Assembly (NCBI GenBank): GCA_964400015.1
Contig: CAYNRR010000006.1
Location: 1-64,000 of the forward strand
Direction of reading: 5' to 3'
DNA from: UBA1234 sp964400015
Lineage (GTDB): Bacteria > Bacillota > Clostridia > TANB77 > UBA1234
DNA length: 64,000 nucleotides
Below the pieces are notes generated by a model. The model was given only the letters and a program-made list of their open reading frames with translations. It was not told the origin of the DNA and did no database searches. Numbering within the stretch: the stretch's first letter is position 1; every line of letters begins with the position of its first letter. Positions 1 to 8,763 of this stretch are shown here, piece by piece. A program made the position numbers and the translations under genes.

Positions 1-975
1 TTTTCAAACTCTGTTTCTGCATGTATTTTTGCCATTTCCGCTGATATTTTTCCGTTGTCCTGTAATATTTCATGATCCCATAATTTTAAAAATCCATTTA
101 ATCTTTCTTCCCAATCTGCCATAGTCATTGGAATATGTCTCATAGCCTGCATTTCTGCTAAATCTAAATATGCTGATACCATTCTTTCTAATTGACTAAT
201 TTCTGTTTCAGATAAGTAATTCTTTGCTATTATTGCATCATATTTATGTATTTTACTATTTGGAGCACCTCTCCAAGAAGTTAATCCCATATGTTCTTTC
301 TTATGATCTGCTCTATTATAGATAATTTCAGCTGCAGTATTTCCGTGAAACCGCATAGTGTAGCTTATTTTGAACAGATGTAAAAAATCTAATTGTAGAT
401 TTTGCTGTTTTATCATAATCAATTGAAGTTGCATAAATATCAGTAATTTTTTGATAAAATTTTCTTTCTGACATTCTAATCTCTCTAATACGTTCTAATT
501 GTTCTTCGAAGTACTTTTCTGTCAAGATTGAACCACCATTTTTTAACCTATCATCATCCATTACCCAGCCTTTTATTGTATAATCTTTTACAATTTTATT
601 TGCCCATTTTCTAAATTGTATAGCTCTTTCATTATCAATTTTAAATCCAATTGCAATTATCATTTGAAGATTATAATGTGCAATGTTTCTTGAGACCTCT
701 CTGTTACCTTCTTTTTGAACTATTAGGAATTTCCTAATAGTTGAATCCTCATCTAGCTCATTATCTTTATAAATATTTTTGATATGCTCATTTATAGTTG
801 CAACATTTACTCCATATACAGTTGCAAGCATCTTTTGAGTTAACCATATGTTTTCATCTTCATATCTAACTTCTATAGAATCTTTATCATCTCCTACTGC
901 TGCTATATAAGTCAAATATTCTGCAGCACTAGAACGAATCGATATTTCATTTTTCTTTTTGTTGTTTTTCATCAT
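1..975 (-). CDS. RhuM-family protein, +1 frameshifted, 3' end outside the window
   Basis: Recognised as a RhuM (virulence RhuM) family protein, a family of unknown biochemical role found on pathogenicity islands and other accessory DNA. The first 210 codons carry the typical N-terminal part (WLTQKMLATVYGV, then SRNIAHYNLQMIIAIGFKI). The zero frame stops at 328, but the family sequence continues without a gap in the +1 frame down to position 1 (GNTAAEIIYNRADHKKEHMG, later GLTSWRGAPNSKIHKYD), giving about 324 residues before the window edge. The break is a single extra C before GGA, at codon CGG (343-345). The start at 975 has GGAGGG very close upstream; the second ATG (972) is better spaced. 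It could be a plain pseudogene, but four other genes here break the same way. Confidence 0.8.
343..345 (-). other. +1 frameshift site, CGG codon (RhuM)
   Basis: Minus-strand reading is GTT TCA C GGA AAT ACT: removing the C restores the RhuM family frame. The zero-frame codon here is CGG and the residue read after the shift is glycine. The shift point could be a few bases earlier (giving HGNT instead of SGNT), but the CGG codon is the only rare codon there. Confidence 0.75.
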
Positions 976-1033
976 ATACCCTCCATATATTTAACTAAAC
1001 GAGCCCTCTTCTTTTATTTTTAATTGTAATTTA

Positions 1034-1210
1034 TTATTTAGATTTCTTTTTCATATTTTTTAATATTATAAAGCAAATTATAGATACTATTAACGAAACA
1101 ATTCCAGCTAACCACATATTTAATGTATTAGTTAAAATTAAAATTGTGCTTAATATAAATATTGTAAAAAATGCTACACCTATTATATATAATATTTTTT
1201 CTAAACTCAT
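1034..1210 (-). CDS. small two-TM membrane protein, unknown function
   Basis: A 58-residue reading frame starting MSLEKILYIIGVAFF and ending KNMKKKSK. It has two hydrophobic segments (about residues 6-27 and 33-50) separated by a short NTLNMW turn and a lysine-rich C-terminal tail, the pattern of a small two-helix membrane protein with the tail in the cytoplasm. The ribosome-binding site is weak (GTGAG). It lies alone between RhuM and queH. I do not recognise a family. Confidence 0.5.
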   Translation of the reverse strand: MSLEKILYIIGVAFFTIFILSTILILTNTLNMWLAGIVSLIVSIICFIILKNMKKKSK

Positions 1211-1353
1211 AATATCATCTCACTTTCAACTTACTAGTTATCATTCACTTTCTTTTTAAATCTTTTGAATAATAATACATATCAATACAATGTAAATCTC
1301 CATCTATGTTTTCTTCTTCATGCTTATCTATAGAACAATTTTTTATTGTTTTC

Positions 1354-1917
1354 TCATATATAATTTAATTCCTTATCTCTTTTTATTTGCTTGCTATATC
1401 TCTCTTCCTCCGAATATATACAACCACAATATTTTTGCATATAAAGACCTGCATCGCGTGCCATTTGTTGGCCTATTCTGAACCCTTTACGAAAGTCTTG
1501 ATATATAAATTCTATATCATACTTCTTTGCCATTTCTTCTGCTACTTTTATAATAAGTTCATGTTTTTGGTAGGGACTTACTAAAAGTGTTGTTGTAAAT
1601 GCATCATATCCATTTTCTTTAGCATATTTAGCTGTTTCTTCTAAACGTGATTCGTAACAATATTTACAACGTCCGTCTATATTATCTACTACCTTTTTAG
1701 TAAATTCTCTAATCCCATAATTATAGTTTATTACTAATGGTAAATTTATCATTTCGGCATATGTTTTTAATGTGTCTAGTCTTGCCTTATATTCTGTATA
1801 TGGATGTATGTTTATATTGTACCAGTATGCTGTTATATCTTCATAACCATCTTTTCTTAATTTGTCTACAACGTATGTTGAACATGGTGCACAACATGTA
1901 TGAAGTAATAGTTTCAT
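1354..1917 (-). CDS. queH: QueH, epoxyqueuosine reductase
   Basis: QueH (formerly DUF208) reduces epoxyqueuosine to queuosine in tRNA, the last step of queuosine synthesis, and is the non-homologous replacement for QueG. The 187-residue protein shows the family's cysteine pattern: HTCCAPCS at residues 7-14, CKYCYE near 84-89, and CGC near 164-166, which in the family bind an iron-sulfur cluster and a second metal. Length fits the short form of the family. It lies 9 bp downstream of ruvB and probably shares its transcript. No other queuosine gene is in the window. Confidence 0.9.
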   Translation of the reverse strand: MKLLLHTCCAPCSTYVVDKLRKDGYEDITAYWYNINIHPYTEYKARLDTLKTYAEMINLPLVINYNYGIREFTKKVVDNIDGRCKYCYESRLEETAKYAKENGYDAFTTTLLVSPYQKHELIIKVAEEMAKKYDIEFIYQDFRKGFRIGQQMARDAGLYMQKYCGCIYSEEERYSKQIKRDKELNYI

Positions 1918-1926
1918 ATATTTCTC

Positions 1927-2934
1927 CTATTCTGGAAATTGTATTCCTATATGTTTGTATGCTTCTTGTGTTGCTGTTCTACCTCTTGGTGTTCTGTTTA
2001 CAAATCCGATTTGCATTAGATATGGTTCATAAACATCTTCTATTGTTGTAACATCTTCTCCTATTGTAGCAGCTAGTGTTTCAACACCAACAGGTCCTCC
2101 TGCAAATTTTTTTATTATTGTTTCTAACATCAGTTTATCAATATTATCCAATCCCATTTTATCTATTTCCAAACTACTTAGTGCTTTGTCTGCAATTTCA
2201 TCGGTTATAGTTCCATTTCCCGATATCTCTGCGAAGTCTCGTACACGCTTTAATAGTCTATTTGCTATTCTTGGAGTTCCACGTGATCGAGATGCTATTT
2301 CTGATGCACCTTTGTCTGTAATTTCTATTTTTAATATTCCAGCTGAACGCTTTACAATTGATGTAAGATGTTCATTGTTATAAAGCTCCAATCTGTTTAT
2401 TATTCCAAATCTGTCACGAAGTGGTGATGATAAATTTCCTGCTTTTGTTGTAGCTCCTACTAATGTGAATTTTGGTAGGTCTAATCTTATTGAACGTGCA
2501 CTAGGTCCTTTACCTATGATTATATCTAGTGAAAAGTCTTCCATTGCTGGATATAATATTTCTTCTACACTTCTGTTTAATCTATGAATTTCATCAATAA
2601 ACAACACATCATTTGGCGATAAGTTAGTTAAAAGTGCTGCTAAGTCGCCTGGCTTTTCAATAGCTGGTCCTGATGTTATTCTTATATTGGTGTTCATTTC
2701 ATTTGCAATTATATTTGCAAGTGTTGTTTTTCCTAAGCCTGGTGGGCCATATAAAAGTGTATGGTCTAAAGGCTCTCCTCTTTTTTTAGCTGCTTCTATA
2801 AATATTTTTAAATTCTCTTTTACTTTATCTTGTCCTACATAATCATCAATTGCTCTTGGTCTTAAACTTGTTTCTATGTCTGAATCTGACGGTTCATATC
2901 CGGGACAAATTATTCTTTCTTCATCTTCTCCCAT
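1927..2934 (-). CDS. ruvB: RuvB, Holliday junction branch-migration ATPase
   Basis: Hexameric AAA+ motor that drives branch migration of Holliday junctions together with RuvA. The 335-residue protein has the Walker A GPPGLGKTTLA (about residue 64), Walker B LFIDEIHRLN (about 110), sensor GATTKAG and the C-terminal winged helix ending in TPRGRTATQEAY. The start at 2934 follows AAGGAG with good spacing. Unlike many bacteria, ruvA is not adjacent; it lies far away at 29688-30293 next to rarA, and ruvC is not in the window. Confidence 0.97.
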   Translation of the reverse strand: MGEDEERIICPGYEPSDSDIETSLRPRAIDDYVGQDKVKENLKIFIEAAKKRGEPLDHTLLYGPPGLGKTTLANIIANEMNTNIRITSGPAIEKPGDLAALLTNLSPNDVLFIDEIHRLNRSVEEILYPAMEDFSLDIIIGKGPSARSIRLDLPKFTLVGATTKAGNLSSPLRDRFGIINRLELYNNEHLTSIVKRSAGILKIEITDKGASEIASRSRGTPRIANRLLKRVRDFAEISGNGTITDEIADKALSSLEIDKMGLDNIDKLMLETIIKKFAGGPVGVETLAATIGEDVTTIEDVYEPYLMQIGFVNRTPRGRTATQEAYKHIGIQFPE

Positions 2935-2948
2935 AAATATCTCCTTAA

Positions 2949-3428
2949 CTATTTTTTATAAATATCCAAAGGTCGCATATGCAAAAGCTTTACGCATACC
3001 TTAGGATGTATCGTTAAACTCAAATTATATTTTTCAACTGCATTAGTATATTTCTTTCTTACGTTGTTTATTTGTTTTTCTAATAACATCAATCTTTTAA
3101 ATACTTCTAACTGCAAGTCGTTTTTTTGCATTTTATCTATTTCTAGATATACATTTTTCAATTCATTATTAAGTTCCACATCTGCTACGATTGCATCATC
3201 ATACGAAATTTTATATTTTTTATTTCTTTCGTCAATTAAATTCATTACCTTTTCTTTTTTCTTTTTGTCCTTTATATCAGGTAATATTTTTAAAAGCGTA
3301 ACATCTCTATAATTAAGCATTTTTCTTAATGTTTTAAAAATTCTTGTAACCTCTATATATTCTTTCAAATAAATATTTGTAACATAATATAGTAGTATTA
3401 AAATAAGTACTATTATTGTAATAATCAT
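2949..3428 (-). CDS. membrane-anchored helical protein, unknown function
   Basis: A 159-residue protein with one N-terminal membrane segment (about residues 2-20, IITIIVLILILLYYVTNIYL) followed by a charged, mostly helical and possibly coiled-coil region with many Lys, Glu and Asn residues. No catalytic motif is visible. It sits between a hydrolase gene (10 bp upstream) and ruvB (14 bp downstream), so it is likely part of that operon. LemA proteins share the same overall plan (N-terminal helix, helical bundle) and length, but I cannot prove homology from motifs. Confidence 0.6.
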   Translation of the reverse strand: MIITIIVLILILLYYVTNIYLKEYIEVTRIFKTLRKMLNYRDVTLLKILPDIKDKKKKEKVMNLIDERNKKYKISYDDAIVADVELNNELKNVYLEIDKMQKNDLQLEVFKRLMLLEKQINNVRKKYTNAVEKYNLSLTIHPKVCVKLLHMRPLDIYKK

Positions 3429-3437
3429 CGCATTCTC

Positions 3438-4376
3438 CTATTTTTGAGAAGATTTTTGAATCCATTCAAATACGTCTTTATATATTTTTTCCTTATCGAT
3501 TTCTTTTAATAATTCATGTCTTCTTTTATGATAAAGTTTTATTTCTGTATTTGATAAACCTTGTTTTTTATATAATTCAAATGCTCTTTTTACGCCATAA
3601 CCATTTTCCCCAACTGGATCTTCATCACCAGACATAAACAATATATTTAAGTCTTTTGGTATAGTTTTTATAAGCATTTCCGAGTTTGCTAAGATAACTA
3701 AATGAAATAAATCAGAAAAACCTTTTACGGTGAAAATGAAACTAGCACGTTCATCATTTAAATGTTTTTCTACTTCATTTTTATCTGTGCTAACCCAATC
3801 AAATCTAGTCTTCATAGGTAAGAATTTTATATTCATACAATCAAGCGAAATGTTGTAAAGCTTTCTACTTCTGTATTTTTCTCCTTTTTGATTAGCTAAT
3901 AAATCTGCAAATTTAATACCAGCCTTTGCCAATGGTTGTGGGCCAACTGTTCCACATAAAATTAGCCCTGCTAATTCATTTCCGTATTTTGCAGCATAAC
4001 ATCTTGCAATAAGTGAGCCCATCGAGTGGCCTAATAAGTAAATTGGTTTTTCTGGATATTTTTCTTTTGCTATATCAGTAACTTTTTTTAAATCTTCCAT
4101 AAAGAATTTATAACCATCTCTTGAGCCAAAAAATCCTCTATCATCCATAGTGTTTATAGACTCTCCGTGTCCCATATGATCGTTTCCAACTACTGCATAT
4201 CCCTTTTCCAAGAAAAATTCTGAAAAATCGTCGTATTTATCTATATACTCACACATCCCGTGCGATATTTGTATAATTCCTTTTACTTCGGTATTTAATG
4301 GTTTCATTATTTTTCCACATACTTTATATATTCCATTTGCACTATCAAAGACAAATTTTTCTTCTTCAAACCTCAT
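3438..4376 (-). CDS. alpha/beta hydrolase, monoacylglycerol lipase-like
   Basis: A serine hydrolase of the alpha/beta fold, hydrolase_4 (lysophospholipase/monoglyceride lipase) type, probably cytoplasmic. The nucleophile elbow is GHSMGS (about residue 115-120), the oxyanion region QISHGMCEY near residue 37, the acid lies in SGDEDPVG, and the histidine in KRRHELLKE. The substrate is probably an acylglycerol or lysophospholipid. I chose the ATG at 4376, preceded by AGAGGTG, over an in-frame GTG three codons earlier, giving 312 residues. Confidence 0.85.
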   Translation of the reverse strand: MRFEEEKFVFDSANGIYKVCGKIMKPLNTEVKGIIQISHGMCEYIDKYDDFSEFFLEKGYAVVGNDHMGHGESINTMDDRGFFGSRDGYKFFMEDLKKVTDIAKEKYPEKPIYLLGHSMGSLIARCYAAKYGNELAGLILCGTVGPQPLAKAGIKFADLLANQKGEKYRSRKLYNISLDCMNIKFLPMKTRFDWVSTDKNEVEKHLNDERASFIFTVKGFSDLFHLVILANSEMLIKTIPKDLNILFMSGDEDPVGENGYGVKRAFELYKKQGLSNTEIKLYHKRRHELLKEIDKEKIYKDVFEWIQKSSQK

Positions 4377-4450
4377 TAAACTCACCTCTTGAGGTATTAT
4401 ATCATAATATTTTTATATAGTGTAGAAAAGAATAATTAAATAGAATATCT

Positions 4451-4486
4451 GAATACTTCTTGAATACAATTTATTAAACAGTATTC
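4451..4486 (+). promoter_or_regulatory. GAATAC repeats upstream of spoIIID (possible operator)
   Basis: Two direct GAATAC hexamers starting at 4451 and 4462 (11 bp apart, one helical turn) and an inverted copy GTATTC at 4481-4486 lie just before the ribosome-binding site. This looks like an operator, possibly for autoregulation, but the factor is unknown and the repeats could be chance in AT-rich DNA. Confidence 0.3.
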
Positions 4487-4502
4487 TAAAGGAGGTTTAC
4501 GA

Positions 4503-4784
4503 TTGAATAATTATTATATAGAAGAGCGTGCAACAAAACTTGCTCACTATATCATCAATACAAAAGATACTGTACGTGGAGCTGCTAAGAAATTTGGAAT
4601 TTCTAAGTCTACTGTACATAAAGATATAACCGAACGTTTAACTAAGTTTAATGCTCCACTTGCTTGTGAAGCTAAGAAAGTACTTGATGAAAATAAAGCT
4701 ACAAGACATTTACGTGGTGGCGAAGCAACAAGAATTAAATGGATAAAAAAACATCATTCAACTAAAAAAGCTCCCTTAGTTTAA
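4503..4784 (+). CDS. spoIIID: SpoIIID, sporulation transcription regulator
   Basis: Mother-cell DNA-binding regulator that modulates sigma-E and sigma-K genes during sporulation. The 93-residue protein matches the usual length, has a helix-turn-helix at about residues 24-45 (VRGAAKKFGISKSTVHKDI) and the basic C-terminal tail (GGEATRIKWIKKH) used for DNA contact. The start is TTG at 4503, directly placed after a strong AAAGGAGG. It is one of only three plus-strand genes and has its own terminator, so it is transcribed alone. Arg-Gly pairs here use CGT, not CGG. Confidence 0.93.
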   Translation: MNNYYIEERATKLAHYIINTKDTVRGAAKKFGISKSTVHKDITERLTKFNAPLACEAKKVLDENKATRHLRGGEATRIKWIKKHHSTKKAPLV

Positions 4785-4803
4785 AAACTAAAGGAGCATT
4801 TTT
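4770..4803. terminator. bidirectional terminator, spoIIID / rubrerythrin
   Basis: Inverted repeat GCTCCCTTAGTTT...AAACTAAAGGAGC overlapping the spoIIID stop region, followed by a T run on the plus strand and, on the minus strand, by TTTTTT after the stem. It can end both convergent transcripts. Confidence 0.85.
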
Positions 4804-4807
4804 TATT

Positions 4808-5347
4808 TTAATAATTTTCAGCTTTTATTTCAAAATATGCTTTTGGATGTGTGCAAACTGGGCAAACAGCAGGAGCTTCTTTTCCAATAACGATATGTCC
4901 ACAATTTCTGCATTTCCATATTTTTTCGCCATCTCTACTAAATACTAATCCGTTTTCTAAATTTCCTAATAATTTTCTATATCTTTCTTCGTGTTCTTTT
5001 TCAATCTTAGCAACTTCTTCAAATAAGAAAGCTATATGATCAAATCCTTCTTCTTTAGCTTCTTGAGCCATTCTGTCATACATATCTGTCCATTCAAAGT
5101 TTTCGCCTTCTGCAGCTGCTACTAGATTTTCAGCTGTTGTAGGAACTTCACCACCGTTTAATAATTTAAACCACATTTTAGCATGTTCTTTTTCATTGTC
5201 AGCTGTTTCTTGGAATATAGCTGCTATTTGCTCATATCCTTCTTTTTTAGCCTTACTTGCAAAATATGTATATTTGTTTCTAGCTTGTGACTCACCTGCA
5301 AAAGCTTCCATCAAATTTTTTTCTGTTTTTGAACCTTTTAATTCCAT
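4808..5347 (-). CDS. rbr: rubrerythrin
   Basis: Peroxide-reducing di-iron protein of anaerobes. Residues 1-140 form the ferritin-like diiron domain with Glu and ExxH ligands (AFAGESQARNKY, TADNEKEHAKMWF, EVAKIEKEHEERY). The C-terminal 40 residues are a rubredoxin-like FeS4 domain with CRNCGH and CPVCTHPK. Length of 179 residues is typical. The start at 5347 follows AAGGAGGTATAATTCA. It is flanked by a terminator and stands alone. Confidence 0.96.
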   Translation of the reverse strand: MELKGSKTEKNLMEAFAGESQARNKYTYFASKAKKEGYEQIAAIFQETADNEKEHAKMWFKLLNGGEVPTTAENLVAAAEGENFEWTDMYDRMAQEAKEEGFDHIAFLFEEVAKIEKEHEERYRKLLGNLENGLVFSRDGEKIWKCRNCGHIVIGKEAPAVCPVCTHPKAYFEIKAENY

Positions 5348-5419
5348 TGAATTATACCTCCTTAAAATTTATACAAGTAGATTCTAACATATAAATCTAA
5401 ACTTTCAAGCCAAAACTTT

Positions 5420-6148
5420 TTATTTATTTTTTTCTTTCTCTGCTTTACTTTTTTCAAGTAAATTAAGAACTATTTCATAACCTTTTCTTTCATTTGTATA
5501 AGTAACTTTCTTTAATTTAAAATTACTTTTTTTCTTTTTAGCAAGTTCTATTACCATCTTTTCTAAAAATTCTGGATTACGTGCCAATACTGGTCCAGAA
5601 ATATGTGTTCCATAAAAGTTTTTGTATTTTACTCCTTCATAATCATTATTTTCGTTTTCTCCAATTCCAAGCTCAACTTTAAAAAATGGATTCATATTGT
5701 GATACATTCTTGTTGCCTTATTTACAGTACCAACCACTTTTTCTTTTAGGTATTCACTAGAATAAAGAACATTTGCATTCGTTCTATCTTTATCTCTTTG
5801 AACTTCAAAATCAAATATTCCTAAAGCTTCATTATCATCAATTTTTTTGCCAAACATTTCAAAAGAATTTCCTGTCGCAAGTAAAACTTTATCGCTATCA
5901 ATATATTTTTTAAATTCTTCTTTTTTAGGCATTAAATCTTTTAAAGCTCTATCAAGTTTTGATTCTGTACCACATCCCATGAATACAAAATCATAATCTT
6001 CTAGCTTGTAATCATCATAAACAGTTTTTTTCTCTAAAATAACATTAAAACCTTGATCTTCTAAGTGCTTTTTCAAAATTAAAGTGTTTCCATAATCGCC
6101 ATATAGATTTAACAAATCATAATATAGATGTAACAATTTTATGTTCAT
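5420..6148 (-). CDS. gatD: GatD-like glutamine amidotransferase subunit, catalytic Cys and His apparently replaced
   Basis: Partner of MurT; in known GatD-MurT complexes GatD releases ammonia from glutamine so that MurT can amidate D-Glu of lipid II. The 242-residue protein aligns with GatD along its length (LYGDYGNTLILKKHL; FMGCGTESKLD; EGVKYKNFYGTHISGPVLAR). At the nucleophile elbow, where GatD has V-C-G-G-Y-Q, this protein has ATGNSFEMFG, with no cysteine. Where GatD has TYLHGP, it has THISGP, with Ser instead of the catalytic His. The glutaminase therefore looks inactive, although the fold is kept. It lies 19 bp after murT. The poly-Lys C-terminus is likely disordered. Confidence 0.85.
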   Translation of the reverse strand: MNIKLLHLYYDLLNLYGDYGNTLILKKHLEDQGFNVILEKKTVYDDYKLEDYDFVFMGCGTESKLDRALKDLMPKKEEFKKYIDSDKVLLATGNSFEMFGKKIDDNEALGIFDFEVQRDKDRTNANVLYSSEYLKEKVVGTVNKATRMYHNMNPFFKVELGIGENENNDYEGVKYKNFYGTHISGPVLARNPEFLEKMVIELAKKKKSNFKLKKVTYTNERKGYEIVLNLLEKSKAEKEKNK

Positions 6149-6167
6149 ATCTTCTCCTCCTTACATC

Positions 6168-7491
6168 TTAATCTTTTATACGTGCAATAAATTTAGTTTT
6201 ATCTAAAAAGCAAGTAACAAGATAAATCATATCGCCCTTAGATTTTTCTTTAACCTCTTTCATCATATCATCTAAATTTTCAAAACCAACAACTTTTTTC
6301 ATATCAATTCCTGCATATTCGATTCTTGTAGTATAGTCATGAACATATCTGCCACCTATAATTATTTTCTTAATGCAATCGTTTTTCAATAATTCAAAAT
6401 CAATATCCCAAAGCCAAGCTGTTTCAACTGTAAAGTATCTTCTACTAACATCATCTAAAATTAAAACAACTGTTGATGGAATGTTTTCTCTTACTATATG
6501 TAACAAATTTTGATTATACGAAATGGTATTTTCATGCTTAGCCATAAGGATTGTGCAAGGTTTGCCGTTGATATCATACTTTTGTACTCTACCATTTTTT
6601 AAAACGTATTCATTTAAAGCAATAACAATTTTCTCTTCTTTAACACCAACCAACTTAGCAACTGCAAACGCTGCAAGTAAATTATATGCAGTAAAAACAC
6701 TACTTAAATCCATTATTATTTTATGTTTGTTGTTTATAGTCAATTGCTTATTAGATAAATCCAATCCTGTAACATTAAAAGCTGGTTCTTGCCTTTTATA
6801 CCCACAATGTTCACATTTATATGAACCGATATGATTATAATGATAAAAATCATATTTCATAGGTTCCTTGCAAATAGGACAAAAAGCACCATCATTAGCT
6901 GCTCCAACAAATTCTTCAGTTGATAAGCTATTCTTACTCATACCAAAGTAAGTAACATTTTCACGATTAAATCCATAACTTGCAACTAATGGATCATCTG
7001 CGTTAAGAACCAAATGTATATCATCAGTAATTGCTTCTTTAATAATTTCATAAATAAGTTCAGGATGACCGTTTCTTCCTAATTGGTCTCTATACAAATT
7101 AAGTACAACCAAATATTTAGGTCTAAAGTGTTTTAGAGTATGTCTAAGATATCTTTCATCACTTTCAATAACTAATACATCTTTCTTACATTCGCCATTT
7201 AAACTGCAAGCATTCAAAATCATTGTAGTAACACCTTCAGTTAAATTTGATCCTTCTCTATTGCACCCAACACTATATCCATTATCTTCAAAAATTTTGC
7301 AGATAAGTTCAGTAGTTGACGTTTTTCCGGCTACTACCAGTTACCACAATAACATCATCTGGCAACGATACTTTCTTTAAAATATTCTTGTCTAATTTAA
7401 GGGCAATCTGACCTGGTAATGTGCTTCCTCTTTTTACTAACTTACCTAACATATATATCAATTTGTTAATTAAAATAATAAATGATTTCAT
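6168..7491 (-). CDS. murT: MurT, lipid II isoglutaminyl synthase subunit, +1 frameshifted at the P-loop
   Basis: Mur-ligase-like ATPase that amidates lipid II with GatD. The zero frame reads MKSFIILINKLIYMLGKLVKR... to VVTGSS and then meets CGG (7327-7329). One base later the frame continues as GKTSTTELICKIFEDNGY, then VTTMILNACSLNGECKKD to 6168. With the single C skipped the product is about 440 residues, the normal MurT length. The P-loop GSSGKTST is split exactly at its second glycine. The central domain keeps a zinc ribbon (CPICKEP and CEHCGYK) and the C-terminal DUF1727 region. The start at 7491 follows AAGAGGTTAAATA. MurT is essential in the cocci where it was tested, so plain loss is unlikely. 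Confidence 0.9.
7327..7329 (-). other. +1 frameshift site, CGG codon (murT)
   Basis: Minus-strand reading GGT AGT AGC C GGA AAA ACG. Skipping the C restores the Walker A motif GSSGKTS. Zero-frame codon is CGG. Confidence 0.85.
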
Positions 7492-7571
7492 TATTTAACC
7501 TCTTTTCTGTACTAATAAAATCAACAACTCATCGTAACTAATTTATCACAAAGGCGATGCAATGTAAATGC

Positions 7572-7618
7572 AAAAGGAGGTCAACAAAGTATTTTTCTTA
7601 CTTTGTTAACCTCCTTTT
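7572..7618 (-). terminator. terminator of the metallophosphoesterase gene
   Basis: Long inverted repeat AAAAGGAGGT(C/T)AACAAAGTA with a T-rich loop, 11 bp after the 7629 stop, ending in TTTT-like sequence on the minus strand. Confidence 0.75.
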
Positions 7619-7628
7619 CAATTTGGAT

Positions 7629-8567
7629 TTAATCTCGCAAAATGCGTTTGTCTTCAAGGACAGTGCCTTTCATGTGAATGGCTGGCACATAAAGCATCTC
7701 GTGCTTTATAAATGAACCAGATTGTGAAATGAATATCTTATTTCTAGACTCATAGAGTTCTTCTCGACAATGAATATGTCCACATTGAAAAAGCCTAATT
7801 GGATACTTTTCCCCTTTATAGCAAGGGTTCAAGCCTCCATGTTCTTTGAATTTTTTCAAACGATCATACGAATGAACAGCACCTTCTCTTTGATGGTAGC
7901 TCTCAAGATGCATCATACGTTTTACGACACCTGCGATTATGAAATCAACAATGTAAGTATCATAATACGTAAATTTTTTCCCTGCTTTACGCATCTTTTC
8001 TTCTAACAATTTGATAGGTGATTCTAAACCCAACTGTTCAAAAGTATATTCGTGATTACCATTTATAGCACGGTAATCGAAGTCGTATTTGGAAAGGACT
8101 TTAAACAAAACATTTACTTGTTGTCTACGTAACGTTTCAACTTCATCTCTCATATGACGATTGGCAGCGACCAATTCATACGATAATTCCGTTTCTGGCA
8201 ACCCTTCAAATAAATCTCCAGCAATAAAAACATAATCTACTTGAGGTTTACCATTCCAGTAGTATTTTTTTAATACGTTTTCTAATACTTCTGGCGAGAA
8301 ATCCTTATGGCCAGCATGTATATCAGAAATGTCTAAATAATTAAATTGATTAGACGTACTTTCATCATACAGCATAACAATAGGAATTCCACGTTTTCTT
8401 AATTTGATACATTTTTGTGTTCCCTTACCTCTAAATACAGTTTCAAAACCACATCTTTTAGCTACATTTTCAAACACTCTCGGTTCTATTCCAAGTTCTT
8501 CATTTCTGAACGGGATATATTCTTCATTAGCACTTTCTAACATACGTAACATATTCCGCAAGCCCAA
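7629..8567 (-). CDS. calcineurin-like metallophosphoesterase
   Basis: Calcineurin-like phosphoesterase domain from about residue 75: DISDIHAGH (metal ligands D and H), AGDLFEG, NGNHEYTF and CGHIHCREE, the conserved blocks of the family. The N-terminal 60 residues look like a small DNA-binding or wHTH-type region (ESANEEYIPFRNEELGI; FENVAKRCGFE). The substrate is unknown; similar proteins occur on phages and plasmids. The start is TTG at 8567 after AAAGGAGTG. The fourth codon is CGG, one of only two in-frame CGG codons outside frameshift sites. It has its own promoter and terminator, and codon use is GC-richer than neighbours, so recent acquisition is likely. Confidence 0.8.
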   Translation of the reverse strand: MGLRNMLRMLESANEEYIPFRNEELGIEPRVFENVAKRCGFETVFRGKGTQKCIKLRKRGIPIVMLYDESTSNQFNYLDISDIHAGHKDFSPEVLENVLKKYYWNGKPQVDYVFIAGDLFEGLPETELSYELVAANRHMRDEVETLRRQQVNVLFKVLSKYDFDYRAINGNHEYTFEQLGLESPIKLLEEKMRKAGKKFTYYDTYIVDFIIAGVVKRMMHLESYHQREGAVHSYDRLKKFKEHGGLNPCYKGEKYPIRLFQCGHIHCREELYESRNKIFISQSGSFIKHEMLYVPAIHMKGTVLEDKRILRD

Positions 8568-8627
8568 AATATTTCACTCCTTTTATATTGATAAATGAAT
8601 AGACATAAAATCTCAACTTTCGACAAA

Positions 8628-8656
8628 ATTATATATTCACAGGCATAATTAGTCAA
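8628..8656 (-). promoter_or_regulatory. sigma-A promoter for the metallophosphoesterase gene
   Basis: TTGACT (8651-8656) and TATAAT (8628-8633) separated by 17 bp on the minus strand, about 60 bp before the start codon. Confidence 0.75.
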
Positions 8657-8667
8657 GATTTTGTTAA

Positions 8668-8738
8668 CAAAAAACTGCTGATGCTACTAACAAAACCTTT
8701 TACAGTTTTATTAGAACATCAGCAGCTTTTAATTAAGC
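8668..8738 (-). terminator. terminator of the 169-residue protein gene
   Basis: Extended inverted repeat with outer arms CTGCTGATG / CATCAGCAG and inner arms TAATAAAAC / GTTTTGTTAG, followed on the minus strand by TTTTTTG. Confidence 0.75.
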
Positions 8739-8763
8739 TTTAGAGAAAAATCTCATAAATAGC

